Virus record (IMG/VR): IMGVR_UViG_3300020472_000029
Coordinates: 1 to 57,587 of that record
DNA length: 57,587 bases
Origin: a virus
Direction: 5' to 3' (one strand)
Positions 47,662 through 54,386 of this stretch are shown piece after piece. Under the pieces are notes generated by a model. That model ran no database searches. It saw nothing but the letters and a program-made list of their open reading frames with translations, and had not been told where the DNA came from. Every line of letters begins with the position of its first letter. The stretch's first letter is position 1. A program made the position numbers and the translations under genes.

Positions 47662-49162
47662 CCTTAGATTTTATTGTGTCTCCATACACCAAAACGTCTA
47701 AATCACTCTTATAAAAAGTCTCTAAACCATCAATAACCCTTCCTGCAATTGGTTTTCCATTTACATTCAAAGAAGTATTCAAAAGTACTGGTGATCCAGT
47801 TAGTTCTTCAAACTTAAGAATTAGTTCATAATAATCTTCATGTTCTTTTGATACTGTTTGTATTCTACATGTTCCATCATTATGAGTAATTGCAGGATAT
47901 TTCTCTGGTTCTAATACGTCTGTAACATATAACATATAAGGAGAAGGACCATTCCAATAGAAATGTTCAGAAACCTTCTCTTCTAATACAGAAGCACCAA
48001 ATGGTCTGAATGGTTCTCTCCTCTTAACTTTCTGATTAATCCATTCCTTACCATTTACATCAAAAGGACTCATTAATATACTTCTATTACCTAACGCTCT
48101 AGGGCCAATCTCTCCATGTCCTTGATACCATCCAACTATCTCACCTTGAGCAAGACGTTCTGCTGTATCTTTAATGGTCTTAGATGAAGGTCTAGGTACT
48201 GATTCATCCTCCTGCCAGAATGGGAATCCACTTCTGTCAAATGGATCTAAATTATAAGTTCTTCTTAGATATTCAAGAACACCAATACTTAAACCCTGAT
48301 CATTAGAGTGTGGTGGTATAACAAGATTAGGGAAGTTATCTTTTAATACCTTATTAATAATAGTATTCTGTGCAATACCACCAGAATACCCTACAACATC
48401 ACCTTCTTTAACAAACTCTCTGAAATGTCTCAAATATAACTGTTCTGTCCTCTCATGAGCAGTAGCAACATAATCTAAAGCATAAAGTTTATTCTTAAAT
48501 AAATTCTCTTCAATTTTCTTGAAATCCCATACCTGATCTAACTTATCAATATGATCAACATAAGGAACATCTGGGAGATCTGTATTATTAGCCCATGCTT
48601 TTAATGCCATAACCTTACCCGCTTGGTCTAGGTAATGACCACCCATTTGAAGCATTGCTCCAACTCTGGTCATAATAAAACCAAAACTTGGAGAATATTG
48701 TGCTTCGTTTGCTTGAGCTTTAGCACTGTCTATTAATTTTCCATCTCTCCAAACACTTCTGTACATCCAATCATCCCCAAAACCATCAAACACAAAATGG
48801 ATATTTGGTTCAATTCCCAAAGGCCAAAAACTTAGCGAATGAGCGTAATGGTGGTCAATTCTATGAATTGGACAATTAAATCCCAAATCACGAAATGGTG
48901 GAATTTCAATAGTTTCTTCAATTTTCTCTACCTCACAATATACCTCATTATGAACATGAGTGTCCAAAACAATACCAACAGCATCAACATCCTGTGGGGT
49001 AATATTCCATTCATCTAGTATACGTGTCCAACTATAAAGACCTTCAAAGCCAAAATGTTTGACTTGAAAGTCTCTTTCGTATGATTTGTATTTTACCTGT
49101 TCACCATCAAAATAAGTAATATTTGAATCATGAGCACATAAACGAAGAGCTAACAGTTTCAT
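47654..49162 (-). CDS. Carbamoyltransferase, NodU/CmcH (TobZ) family
   Basis: A 502-residue protein starting MKLLALRLCAHDSNITY. HHYAHSLSFW, FDGFGDDW, GYSGGIAQN and GEIGPRALGNRS are the metal and nucleotide motifs of the family, and the C-terminal domain (REPFRPFGASVL, NTSLNVNGKPI) is complete. These enzymes transfer a carbamoyl group from carbamoyl phosphate to a hydroxyl of a sugar or similar acceptor through carbamoyl-AMP. In phages the acceptor is unknown; modification of a surface sugar or nucleotide is possible. Such genes occur in several cyanophages. Confidence 0.93.
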   Translation of the reverse strand: MKLLALRLCAHDSNITYFDGEQVKYKSYERDFQVKHFGFEGLYSWTRILDEWNITPQDVDAVGIVLDTHVHNEVYCEVEKIEETIEIPPFRDLGFNCPIHRIDHHYAHSLSFWPLGIEPNIHFVFDGFGDDWMYRSVWRDGKLIDSAKAQANEAQYSPSFGFIMTRVGAMLQMGGHYLDQAGKVMALKAWANNTDLPDVPYVDHIDKLDQVWDFKKIEENLFKNKLYALDYVATAHERTEQLYLRHFREFVKEGDVVGYSGGIAQNTIINKVLKDNFPNLVIPPHSNDQGLSIGVLEYLRRTYNLDPFDRSGFPFWQEDESVPRPSSKTIKDTAERLAQGEIVGWYQGHGEIGPRALGNRSILMSPFDVNGKEWINQKVKRREPFRPFGASVLEEKVSEHFYWNGPSPYMLYVTDVLEPEKYPAITHNDGTCRIQTVSKEHEDYYELILKFEELTGSPVLLNTSLNVNGKPIAGRVIDGLETFYKSDLDVLVYGDTIKSKAK

Positions 49163-49167
49163 ATAAG

Positions 49168-49473
49168 TTACATGCCTGGAGGCGCTCCATAACCGTCACC
49201 GCCTGGACCACCGCCTGGGAATTGTCCTGGCCCTCCTCCTTGTTGATAAGGATTTCCTTGTCCCCACTGTTGTTGTCCTTGTGACATTCCACCCAAGCCT
49301 GGGTTTTGTGGTTGCATTGGACCACCTTGCGTACCGCCAGGAGCAATACCTTGTGCGGCTGAGGTTCCAAATCCATGTTCAGCTCTATGTAGATCTAACA
49401 TTTCTACAATACTTTTAAGTTGTGCTTTGACTAACTTCAATTCAGCAAGAGCTTGATCTAATTTTTCTTCCAT
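49168..49473 (-). CDS. Coiled-coil protein with Gly/Gln/Pro-rich tail
   Basis: A 101-residue protein from ATG 49473, preceded by AGAAGGA. Residues 1-35 form a coiled coil (LDQALAELKLVKAQLKSIVE); the rest is low-complexity GGGPGQ and QGGPMQPQ sequence. The same layout is known for phage scaffold-like or virion decoration proteins, but function is unknown. It shares a compact spacing with the genes on both sides. Confidence 0.6.
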   Translation of the reverse strand: MEEKLDQALAELKLVKAQLKSIVEMLDLHRAEHGFGTSAAQGIAPGGTQGGPMQPQNPGLGGMSQGQQQWGQGNPYQQGGGPGQFPGGGPGGDGYGAPPGM

Positions 49474-49474
49474 G

Positions 49475-49645
49475 TTAGCGTCCTTCTCTAGATTTGTTTC
49501 TAATAGTAATGTGATTGCCTTCAATTTGGAATTCTAAGTAATCAGTATGATCCCACCCAAGTTCCTCATAGAGACCATTGAGAGTATCCATATCATCCCA
49601 GAGATCACTAGGGGTGGGTTCACCCCAAAAACAATTCTCTTCCAT
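49475..49645 (-). CDS. Small acidic protein
   Basis: A 56-residue ORF (MEENCFWGEPTPSDLWDDMD, LYEELGWDHTDYLEF) with an acidic first half and a basic end (RNKSREGR). It ends just before the next ATG and starts directly after the upstream gene's stop. Function unknown. Confidence 0.6.
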   Translation of the reverse strand: MEENCFWGEPTPSDLWDDMDTLNGLYEELGWDHTDYLEFQIEGNHITIRNKSREGR

Positions 49646-49646
49646 T

Positions 49647-49868
49647 TTACTTAGATGGTTGTTTAAAATACTGATCTATTACTGTCACCTGATCATGATA
49701 ACGAGCAATCTTATCAAGTTCAACTTGGATCGCTTCAGTAATGTCAGAATGTTCTCCAATCCCAGCAGGATGTTCTAGATAAACATTAACATTTGCTTTG
49801 TGTTTTGCAATCTCACCTTGAGCGTGAGCTTTCACTGCCGATAATAATTGTTCTCTCATGTGTAACAT
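49647..49868 (-). CDS. Conserved small helical protein
   Basis: A 73-residue protein (MREQLLSAVKAHAQGEIAKH, then NVNVYLEHPAGIGEHSD) that I recall as a recurrent cyanophage gene. Two possible ATGs three codons apart. It precedes coiled-coil proteins and follows a glutaredoxin gene with four bases between. Function unknown. Confidence 0.65.
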   Translation of the reverse strand: MLHMREQLLSAVKAHAQGEIAKHKANVNVYLEHPAGIGEHSDITEAIQVELDKIARYHDQVTVIDQYFKQPSK

Positions 49869-49871
49869 AGT

Positions 49872-50108
49872 TTATACAATTTGATGCTGTTGCAGATATT
49901 TAACAGTTTCAGCGGATCCACCAATTGTAGTGGCATCTACAGATACTTGTGGAAATGTAGCACCCTCCCCGAACTGTCCGATAAAGGCCTCTTTAGTGAA
50001 GTCTTTGTCTAATTTATACTCAACATACCGTAGTTGTGCTAATTTTAACACAGAAAGGACTTTTTCGCAATGAGGGCACCCATCCTTTGAATATACTGTG
50101 AAATTCAC
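49872..50108 (-). CDS. Glutaredoxin
   Basis: A 78-residue thioredoxin-fold protein with CPHC at residues 11-14, the TFPQVSVD cis-proline segment and a C-terminal helix. It starts at GTG, which overlaps the stop of the preceding small membrane ORF (GTGA). The likely role is to reduce ribonucleotide reductase or maintain thiols during infection. It is a second glutaredoxin besides the fused one at 40590-41117. Confidence 0.93.
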   Translation of the reverse strand: MNFTVYSKDGCPHCEKVLSVLKLAQLRYVEYKLDKDFTKEAFIGQFGEGATFPQVSVDATTIGGSAETVKYLQQHQIV

Positions 50109-50257
50109 AGAATAATTGCTCCAATTACAAATCCTTTAGCAAATGCAAGACAAAGCATCTGATAATCAGTCAAGTTAAACTTTTCCTGAATTTTCTTTGC
50201 CCATGCCTTATCCCACTCTTTGATGTTGTGGGCAACCTCTTTTACCTTATTCATCAT
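50105..50257 (-). CDS. Small protein with C-terminal hydrophobic helix
   Basis: A 50-residue ORF (VKEVAHNIKEWDKAWAKKI) with a hydrophobic end (LCLAFAKGFVIGAIIL) that could anchor it in the membrane. Its stop shares two bases with the glutaredoxin GTG start. Two adjacent ATGs are possible starts. Function unknown. Confidence 0.6.
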   Translation of the reverse strand: MMNKVKEVAHNIKEWDKAWAKKIQEKFNLTDYQMLCLAFAKGFVIGAIIL

Positions 50258-50275
50258 CTTTAATTAAAAAACTAT

Positions 50276-50923
50276 TTAGGGCACAATCCGATCTTTCATA
50301 GCAGTGAAACTATCAAAAGATATATCACCTGCAACAGAAACTCTATATCCAGACTGTGTATATCCAGGCATAACACAATGATTCAATCCACTCGGAAACA
50401 TCAACATTGTACCTTCACAATCTGGACTTAACTTATAATTGTATGTCCTTATCTTACCAAGACAATCAGTATACAGAAGAATGAAATCTGTTGCGTCTGG
50501 ATGTGCATATCCCATGTCACCTTTCTGTTCTTCTTCCCAATCTGTAGGGATCTTTAACCAAATAACAAAACTCAAAACAGAACGGTGATCATGTATTCCT
50601 TGATACTGATCTTTTGTAGTAGCTCTGACCCAGAATCTATTCAAACATAGTTGATGATAATGTGTTGTGAATAAAGAAAGAGGTGGGCCCCACTTATCCA
50701 TATACTCCTTCATATTAGGTATCAACACTTCATCAGTGAATCTGCCATCATTGTCAGTAAGTGGCCACTGATTATCTTTTGTATGATTTACTATTTCATT
50801 ACCATCAAACTCATAACCATTAGGAGCAAACTCTCTGATGTAATCATATAACAAGTCTATATGTTTCTCTTCTAATTTAGTCTCAAGAACCCCATAATTG
50901 GGTAAATAATCTAACCTTGCCAT
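50276..50923 (-). CDS. 2OG-Fe(II) oxygenase-like protein
   Basis: A 215-residue protein with QGIHDHRSVLSF giving His111 and His113 (Asp112 between them), a MFPSGLNHCVMPGY segment with the distal His, and YRVSVAGDISF with Arg. The pattern is that of the HxH jelly-roll group seen elsewhere in this window. It overlaps the upstream membrane protein gene by 13 bases and is in the purC transcript. Substrate unknown. Confidence 0.75.
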   Translation of the reverse strand: MARLDYLPNYGVLETKLEEKHIDLLYDYIREFAPNGYEFDGNEIVNHTKDNQWPLTDNDGRFTDEVLIPNMKEYMDKWGPPLSLFTTHYHQLCLNRFWVRATTKDQYQGIHDHRSVLSFVIWLKIPTDWEEEQKGDMGYAHPDATDFILLYTDCLGKIRTYNYKLSPDCEGTMLMFPSGLNHCVMPGYTQSGYRVSVAGDISFDSFTAMKDRIVP

Positions 50924-51195
50924 AGCATATCAGGCATTGCTGCTGGTTGTTGTCGGCCTACTGTGAACATAAGGATGAAATATCCTACAAACCAAATGAT
51001 ATTAAAGATCCATGCTTGTCTAATCAAATACTTTCTGATACCCATAGCAACAAAGACATTCTTTACATCTTTAGGACTATCCTCATCACCTCTTGCTCTA
51101 AGTATCTGTTCTATAATAACAGCAATAATTGCACCTATCACTAAAGGATAGAATACAAAGTTTGCAAACGACATTATCGAGATTAAAAAGATCAT
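50911..51195 (-). CDS. Small membrane protein
   Basis: A 94-residue protein with hydrophobic helices at about residues 8-30 and 60-80 and a basic loop between (DSPKDVKNVF). The ATG overlaps the purC stop (ATGA); a second in-frame ATG lies seven codons on. Function unknown. Confidence 0.6.
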   Translation of the reverse strand: MIFLISIMSFANFVFYPLVIGAIIAVIIEQILRARGDEDSPKDVKNVFVAMGIRKYLIRQAWIFNIIWFVGYFILMFTVGRQQPAAMPDMLWQG

Positions 51196-51911
51196 CTGTC
51201 TAAGAGTTGTTTAAGTATATATTTGTAAGCTGATACTATATCACCTTTTTCATTCCTAAACAAGTCCTTATCAAAACTTTGACCATCTTTCCATAGTCTC
51301 ATTCCGTCAGGTGATAGTTCATCAGCCAAGAGTAAATTTTGTCCAGAATCATAACCAAACTCCAATTTAAAATCAACAAGTGTAAGTCCAATATCACGAA
51401 AGATATTTTTAAGTATGTAATTAACTTCTCTTGCTACTGTTCCCATCTCTTGTAGTACTTCAGGACCATACCCCATTAACATGATACGATCTGTAGTAAG
51501 TAATGGATCATCTTTCTCATCGTCTTTCAGATACCACTCAACCAAAGGCCAATTAAGAATCTTACCTTCTTCTAGTGTTGTCTGTCTAACTATTGAACCA
51601 GCACAAACATTTCTGACTACTACTTCTATTGGTACAATATCTACCTTCTTACAACACATTACTTTACGTGGATCCATAGTCATTACTACACCATGCGAAG
51701 GCATACTTAAGTAATGAGTCTTTATATTGTGACTCTCCATTAACTCGAAAAGTATCTTAGAAATCTCACAACAAATAGAACCTTTATCTTCTATCCACAA
51801 TTCCTTCTTACCATTACCAGCAGTAACTCTGTCCTCATACCTAATAACAACCTCATCAGGGTTATCGGTTTGAAAAACAGTCTTTACTTTTCCCTTTAGA
51901 ATAGATTCCAT
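51192..51911 (-). CDS. purC: SAICAR synthetase PurC
   Basis: A 239-residue protein from ATG 51911 (MESILKGKVKTVFQTD), the usual family start. KGSICCEISKILFELM, PIEVVVRN, GSIVRQ, DEKDDPLL and the LVDFKLEFG and ADELSPDGMR motifs are present. It joins CAIR with aspartate using ATP in purine synthesis. An earlier ATG at 51938 lies in the psbA terminator hairpin and is unlikely. No free ribosome binding site precedes the start; the only GGGAGG is in that hairpin. Confidence 0.95.
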   Translation of the reverse strand: MESILKGKVKTVFQTDNPDEVVIRYEDRVTAGNGKKELWIEDKGSICCEISKILFELMESHNIKTHYLSMPSHGVVMTMDPRKVMCCKKVDIVPIEVVVRNVCAGSIVRQTTLEEGKILNWPLVEWYLKDDEKDDPLLTTDRIMLMGYGPEVLQEMGTVAREVNYILKNIFRDIGLTLVDFKLEFGYDSGQNLLLADELSPDGMRLWKDGQSFDKDLFRNEKGDIVSAYKYILKQLLDR

Positions 51912-51939
51912 AAAAAATGGGAGGTTGTACCCTCCCATT
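51911..51939 (-). terminator. psbA terminator abutting the purC start
   Basis: Nine-base stem AATGGGAGG/CCTCCCATT (51939-51931 and 51924-51916) with a six-base loop, followed leftward by six T that run directly into the purC ATG. It lies 22 bases after the psbA stop. Confidence 0.85.
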
Positions 51940-51945
51940 ATATCA

Positions 51946-51955
51946 GATTATTTAG
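51946..51955 (-). promoter_or_regulatory. Putative late promoter -10 element upstream of purC
   Basis: CTAAATAATC on the minus strand, between the psbA stop and the terminator. If active, its transcript would begin close to the hairpin, so purC mRNA would carry or partly lack the stem. Confidence 0.4.
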
Positions 51956-51961
51956 TTTTTA

Positions 51962-53056
51962 TCAACCAATCGCAGGAGCAGTAAGTGCAATGCGAGTAGG
52001 TAGTCCATCATCAGGAAGTGCAGCCAAGTCCAATGGGAAGTTGTGTGCATTTCTTTCATGCATTACTTCCATTCCAAGGTTTGCCCTGTTCAGAACGTCA
52101 CCCCATGTTGGGACAACCTTTCCTTGTGCATCCAGAATTGATTGGTTAAAGTTGAAACCATTCAAGTTGAATGCCATCGTACAGATACCCATTGATGTCA
52201 GCCATATACAGACGACTGGGAAGACAGCAAGGAAGAAGTGAAGACTTCGACTGTTGTTGAATGATGCATACTGGAAGATTAATCTACCAAAGTATCCATG
52301 AGCAGCAACAATGTTGTAGGTCTCTTCTTCTTGACCAAACTTGTAACCATAGTTCTGTGACTCATTCTCTGTTGTTTCTCTGATTAGAGAAGAGGTAACG
52401 AGTGATCCATGCATAGCACTGAATAAAGCACCACCGAACATACCTGCAACACCAGCCATATGGAATGGATGCATCAGAATGTTGTGTTCTGCCTGGAATA
52501 CGAACATAAAGTTGAACGTACCAGATATACCTAGAGGCATTCCGTCAGAGAAAGAACCCTGTCCGAAAGGATAAACTAGGAATACTGCGAAAGCAGCTGA
52601 TACTGGAGCAGAGTATGCAACACAGATCCAAGGTCTCATACCTAGACGGTATGATAATTCCCACTGGCGACCCATGTAGGCACAGATACCAATAAGGAAG
52701 TGGAATACTACCAACTGATATGGACCTCCGTTATAGAGCCACTCGTCCATTGTAGCGGCTTCCCAAATGGGATAGAAGTGAAGTCCAATTGCGTTACTTG
52801 AAGGAACAACAGCACCAGAGATGATGTTATTACCATACATTAAAGAACCAGCAACAGGTTCTCTGATTCCGTCAATATCGACGGGTGGAGCAGCGATGAA
52901 AGCAACAATGAAACAAGTAGCTGCAGCAAGAAGGCAAGGAACCATAAGGACTCCGAACCAACCAACATACAAGCGATTATCTGTGCTGGTTACCCAATCA
53001 CAGAACACGTTCCAGTTTTGCAAAGGCGACTGCTCTCTTCTTTGAAGAGTTGTCAT
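51962..53056 (-). CDS. psbA: Photosystem II D1 protein
   Basis: A 364-residue D1 protein, complete: [24 protein letters not shown] with Gln130 (the low-light D1:1 type), the His ligands in [10 protein letters not shown] and [12 protein letters not shown], and a processing region LDLAALPDD with an extension ending ALTAPAIG. Phage D1 replaces damaged host D1 and keeps photosynthesis running. The C-terminal extension is a few residues longer than the usual 16. The start has no ribosome binding site but a 130-base leader with a seven-base hairpin (53129-53105). Confidence 0.99.
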   Translation of the reverse strand: MTTLQRREQSPLQNWNVFCDWVTSTDNRLYVGWFGVLMVPCLLAAATCFIVAFIAAPPVDIDGIREPVAGSLMYGNNIISGAVVPSSNAIGLHFYPIWEAATMDEWLYNGGPYQLVVFHFLIGICAYMGRQWELSYRLGMRPWICVAYSAPVSAAFAVFLVYPFGQGSFSDGMPLGISGTFNFMFVFQAEHNILMHPFHMAGVAGMFGGALFSAMHGSLVTSSLIRETTENESQNYGYKFGQEEETYNIVAAHGYFGRLIFQYASFNNSRSLHFFLAVFPVVCIWLTSMGICTMAFNLNGFNFNQSILDAQGKVVPTWGDVLNRANLGMEVMHERNAHNFPLDLAALPDDGLPTRIALTAPAIG

Positions 53057-53198
53057 GAGGACAATTTAAAGTAGGGCTGACAGGGAATCAGCGAAACTTA
53101 GTATCCTGTAGTACCCTCGAATCTACAGGTAAAATGAGAGATATTATAACCCCATGATCTCGGTTTGGGGGAGTATAAGGTGCCGTGTAGACACTAAT

Positions 53199-53228
53199 AT
53201 TATATAGTCAGGCTTTAACTTTTGTCAA
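53199..53228 (-). promoter_or_regulatory. Sigma70-type promoter of psbA
   Basis: TTGACA (53228-53223) and TATAAT (53204-53199) spaced by 18 bases on the minus strand, a full consensus. The transcript would start near 53192 and have a 130-base leader containing CCTGTAG/CTACAGG (53129-53123 and 53111-53105). A second TATAAT-like box (53144-53149 region) is weaker. The promoter lies in the 3' end of a small ORF. Confidence 0.9.
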
Positions 53229-53378
53229 GTAATATGCCTTGTAATAATTGGTCACCCCGTTTGTCGTTACTTGCTTACTGCACCAGTCATCTGCACACTC
53301 GTATATACTATCATCCTGTCCAAATTGCTTGAACAGGATAACGAGTACTTGTTGTTTAAGTCCTACTTGTTGATCCAT
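53208..53378 (-). CDS. Small protein upstream of psbA
   Basis: A 56-residue ORF (MDQQVGLKQQVLVILFKQFG, SIYECADDWCSKQVTTNG) with two cysteines. The ATG overlaps the stop of a 33-residue ORF (TAATG). Its last codons carry the psbA -35 and -10 boxes. A longer open frame extends upstream but crosses the tiny ORFs. Function unknown. Confidence 0.55.
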   Translation of the reverse strand: MDQQVGLKQQVLVILFKQFGQDDSIYECADDWCSKQVTTNGVTNYYKAYYLTKVKA

Positions 53379-53479
53379 TAAATGATTCCGATAGTTCCAG
53401 CCGTAAAACCAACTGCACAGAAAAATCCAAATTCCATTAATGGATACCAAGCACTACTGAAAAGCGTATTGAGCTCCAT
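53378..53479 (-). CDS. Tiny membrane protein
   Basis: A 33-residue ORF (MELNTLFSSAWYPLMEFG, FFCAVGFTAGTIGII), hydrophobic over most of its length. It overlaps the preceding 24-residue ORF by 26 bases in another frame and joins the next ORF by TAATG. It may be a single-helix membrane protein, like photosystem accessory subunits, but I recognise no family. Confidence 0.5.
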   Translation of the reverse strand: MELNTLFSSAWYPLMEFGFFCAVGFTAGTIGII

Positions 53480-53528
53480 CGAGAAAAATGTATGCGGCTA
53501 CAGTTGAAAGAAATATTAATTGATACAT
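53454..53528 (-). CDS. Tiny membrane protein
   Basis: A 24-residue ORF (MYQLIFLSTVAAYIFLDG plus six residues) starting in a TAATG overlap with the gene upstream. Hydrophobic. Its place in a coupled string between hli and psbA genes supports translation; function unknown. Confidence 0.45.
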   Translation of the reverse strand: MYQLIFLSTVAAYIFLDGAQYAFQ

Positions 53529-53725
53529 TATGCTCCTGAAGGTACTGGGACTGGTTGCATCTGAGCAACCCTTATACCCTTACCACCATTGGTATCGTCA
53601 TCATCGTCATTGTTTAAAACTCTAAGCAATAGTTCAATCACCACAAGAGCAGCCATAGGATAAAAAACCCAGAGGACTGCTACTAGTGGTGATATTGAAT
53701 CTGATGCGGCTGTTAAGTCGCCCAT
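53528..53725 (-). CDS. Small membrane protein with acidic stretch
   Basis: A 65-residue protein with a hydrophobic helix (LVAVLWVFYPMAALVVIELLL), an NDDDDD run and a Pro/Val-rich end. AAGGA lies upstream of the ATG and a CTAAATAATT element lies about 32 bases ahead. First of a chain of four coupled small ORFs before psbA. Function unknown; association with thylakoids is suggested only by its neighbours. Confidence 0.6.
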   Translation of the reverse strand: MGDLTAASDSISPLVAVLWVFYPMAALVVIELLLRVLNNDDDDDTNGGKGIRVAQMQPVPVPSGA

Positions 53726-53756
53726 TAATGTGTTCCTTTCGTGATAAGTTACGAAT

Positions 53757-53766
53757 AATTATTTAG
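53757..53766 (-). promoter_or_regulatory. Putative late promoter -10 element
   Basis: CTAAATAATT on the minus strand, about 32 bases ahead of the start at 53725, in the gap after the hli genes. Same core as other late elements here. Confidence 0.45.
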
Positions 53767-53778
53767 TTTTGTTACGAC

Positions 53779-53889
53779 TTACACAAAATACTTAACGTAT
53801 GTGTAAGCACCTATGATTCCCCAGAAGGCTATCATTGCAAACCTTCCGTTTGCTCTCGCCCAGATGTCGAAGTTATTAGTATCATCCAT
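53779..53889 (-). CDS. hli: High-light inducible protein (36 aa)
   Basis: A 36-residue ORF: FDIWARANGRFAMIAFWG with the chlorophyll-binding NGRFAM signature and one transmembrane helix. Hli proteins bind chlorophyll and carotenoid and dissipate excess energy around photosystem II. Its ATG overlaps the stop of the second hli ORF (TAATG). Too short for usual length cut-offs, but the motif is diagnostic. Confidence 0.9.
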   Translation of the reverse strand: MDDTNNFDIWARANGRFAMIAFWGIIGAYTYVKYFV

Positions 53890-53996
53890 TAGAATATGCC
53901 TGGAATGATTTGACCTGTTAGTGCATATGCACCTAGAGCGGACATTATGCCGATCATGGCCCAGCGGCCATTTTGTAATTCTGCGTTTTCGTTCAT
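53889..53996 (-). CDS. hli: High-light inducible protein (35 aa)
   Basis: A 35-residue ORF: ELQNGRWAMIGIMSALGAY followed by LTGQIIPGIF, a standard Hli core and ending. It shares its C-terminal TGxIIPGIF with the longer hli protein upstream. One-base-coupled to the 36-residue hli gene. Confidence 0.92.
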   Translation of the reverse strand: MNENAELQNGRWAMIGIMSALGAYALTGQIIPGIF

Positions 53997-54043
53997 TTTC
54001 TTAGATTTAATAGGGTTAGAAATTTAAAAGAGACCTTTCAGTC

Positions 54044-54250
54044 TTAAAAGATGCCAGGAATAATTGTCCCAGTCAAGATGTAATTGAAGATTGCAATATT
54101 AAAACCAATCATCGCCATGCGACCATTAGTTAGTTCTGCGTTCTTCCAGTAATCGTGATCGTAATCAACCTCAATTTGAGGTTCAGCTGCGAACATGTTC
54201 TGACGACCACCATCTTCAGTAGTGACATACCTTGCGGTTGAACTTGTCAT
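54044..54250 (-). CDS. hli: High-light inducible protein (68 aa)
   Basis: A 68-residue protein from ATG 54250. The N-terminal 37 residues are polar (TTEDGGRQNMF, IEVDYDHDYW); then ELTNGRMAMIGFNIAIF and LTGTIIPGIF form the Hli helix. The frame is open to 54304, but that would start in the -35 box of its own promoter. First of three hli genes, all leftward. Confidence 0.95.
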   Translation of the reverse strand: MTSSTARYVTTEDGGRQNMFAAEPQIEVDYDHDYWKNAELTNGRMAMIGFNIAIFNYILTGTIIPGIF

Positions 54251-54274
54251 TCGTTTATTAAGAAACGTAACAAT

Positions 54275-54304
54275 ATTATATAGTAATGTAAAGTCTTCTG
54301 TCAA
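54275..54304 (-). promoter_or_regulatory. Sigma70-type promoter of the hli cluster
   Basis: TTGACA (54304-54299) and TATAAT (54280-54275) spaced by 18 bases on the minus strand, 25 bases upstream of the hli ATG. Spacing and flanks (TATAATATT) are the same as in the psbA promoter, suggesting both are read by host polymerase at the same time. Confidence 0.9.
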
Positions 54305-54386
54305 GTATAATTACCTATCATGTTACCCGACCCTGACAGACGAAAAATACCCCGACTTTTTTTCCGAGCTTTTTTGGAATTAAAAG

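Noticed and set aside
51912-51938. Upstream ATG for purC (MGGYNLPFF)
   Set aside because: It lies in the psbA terminator hairpin; PurC proteins begin at the internal MESILKGK.
54305-54386. T-rich runs and an AGCTTTT/AAAAGCT inverted repeat after glgP
   Set aside because: The stem is AT-only and not followed by a clear T-run at the right distance; I cannot call a terminator with confidence. No gene is visible in this gap.
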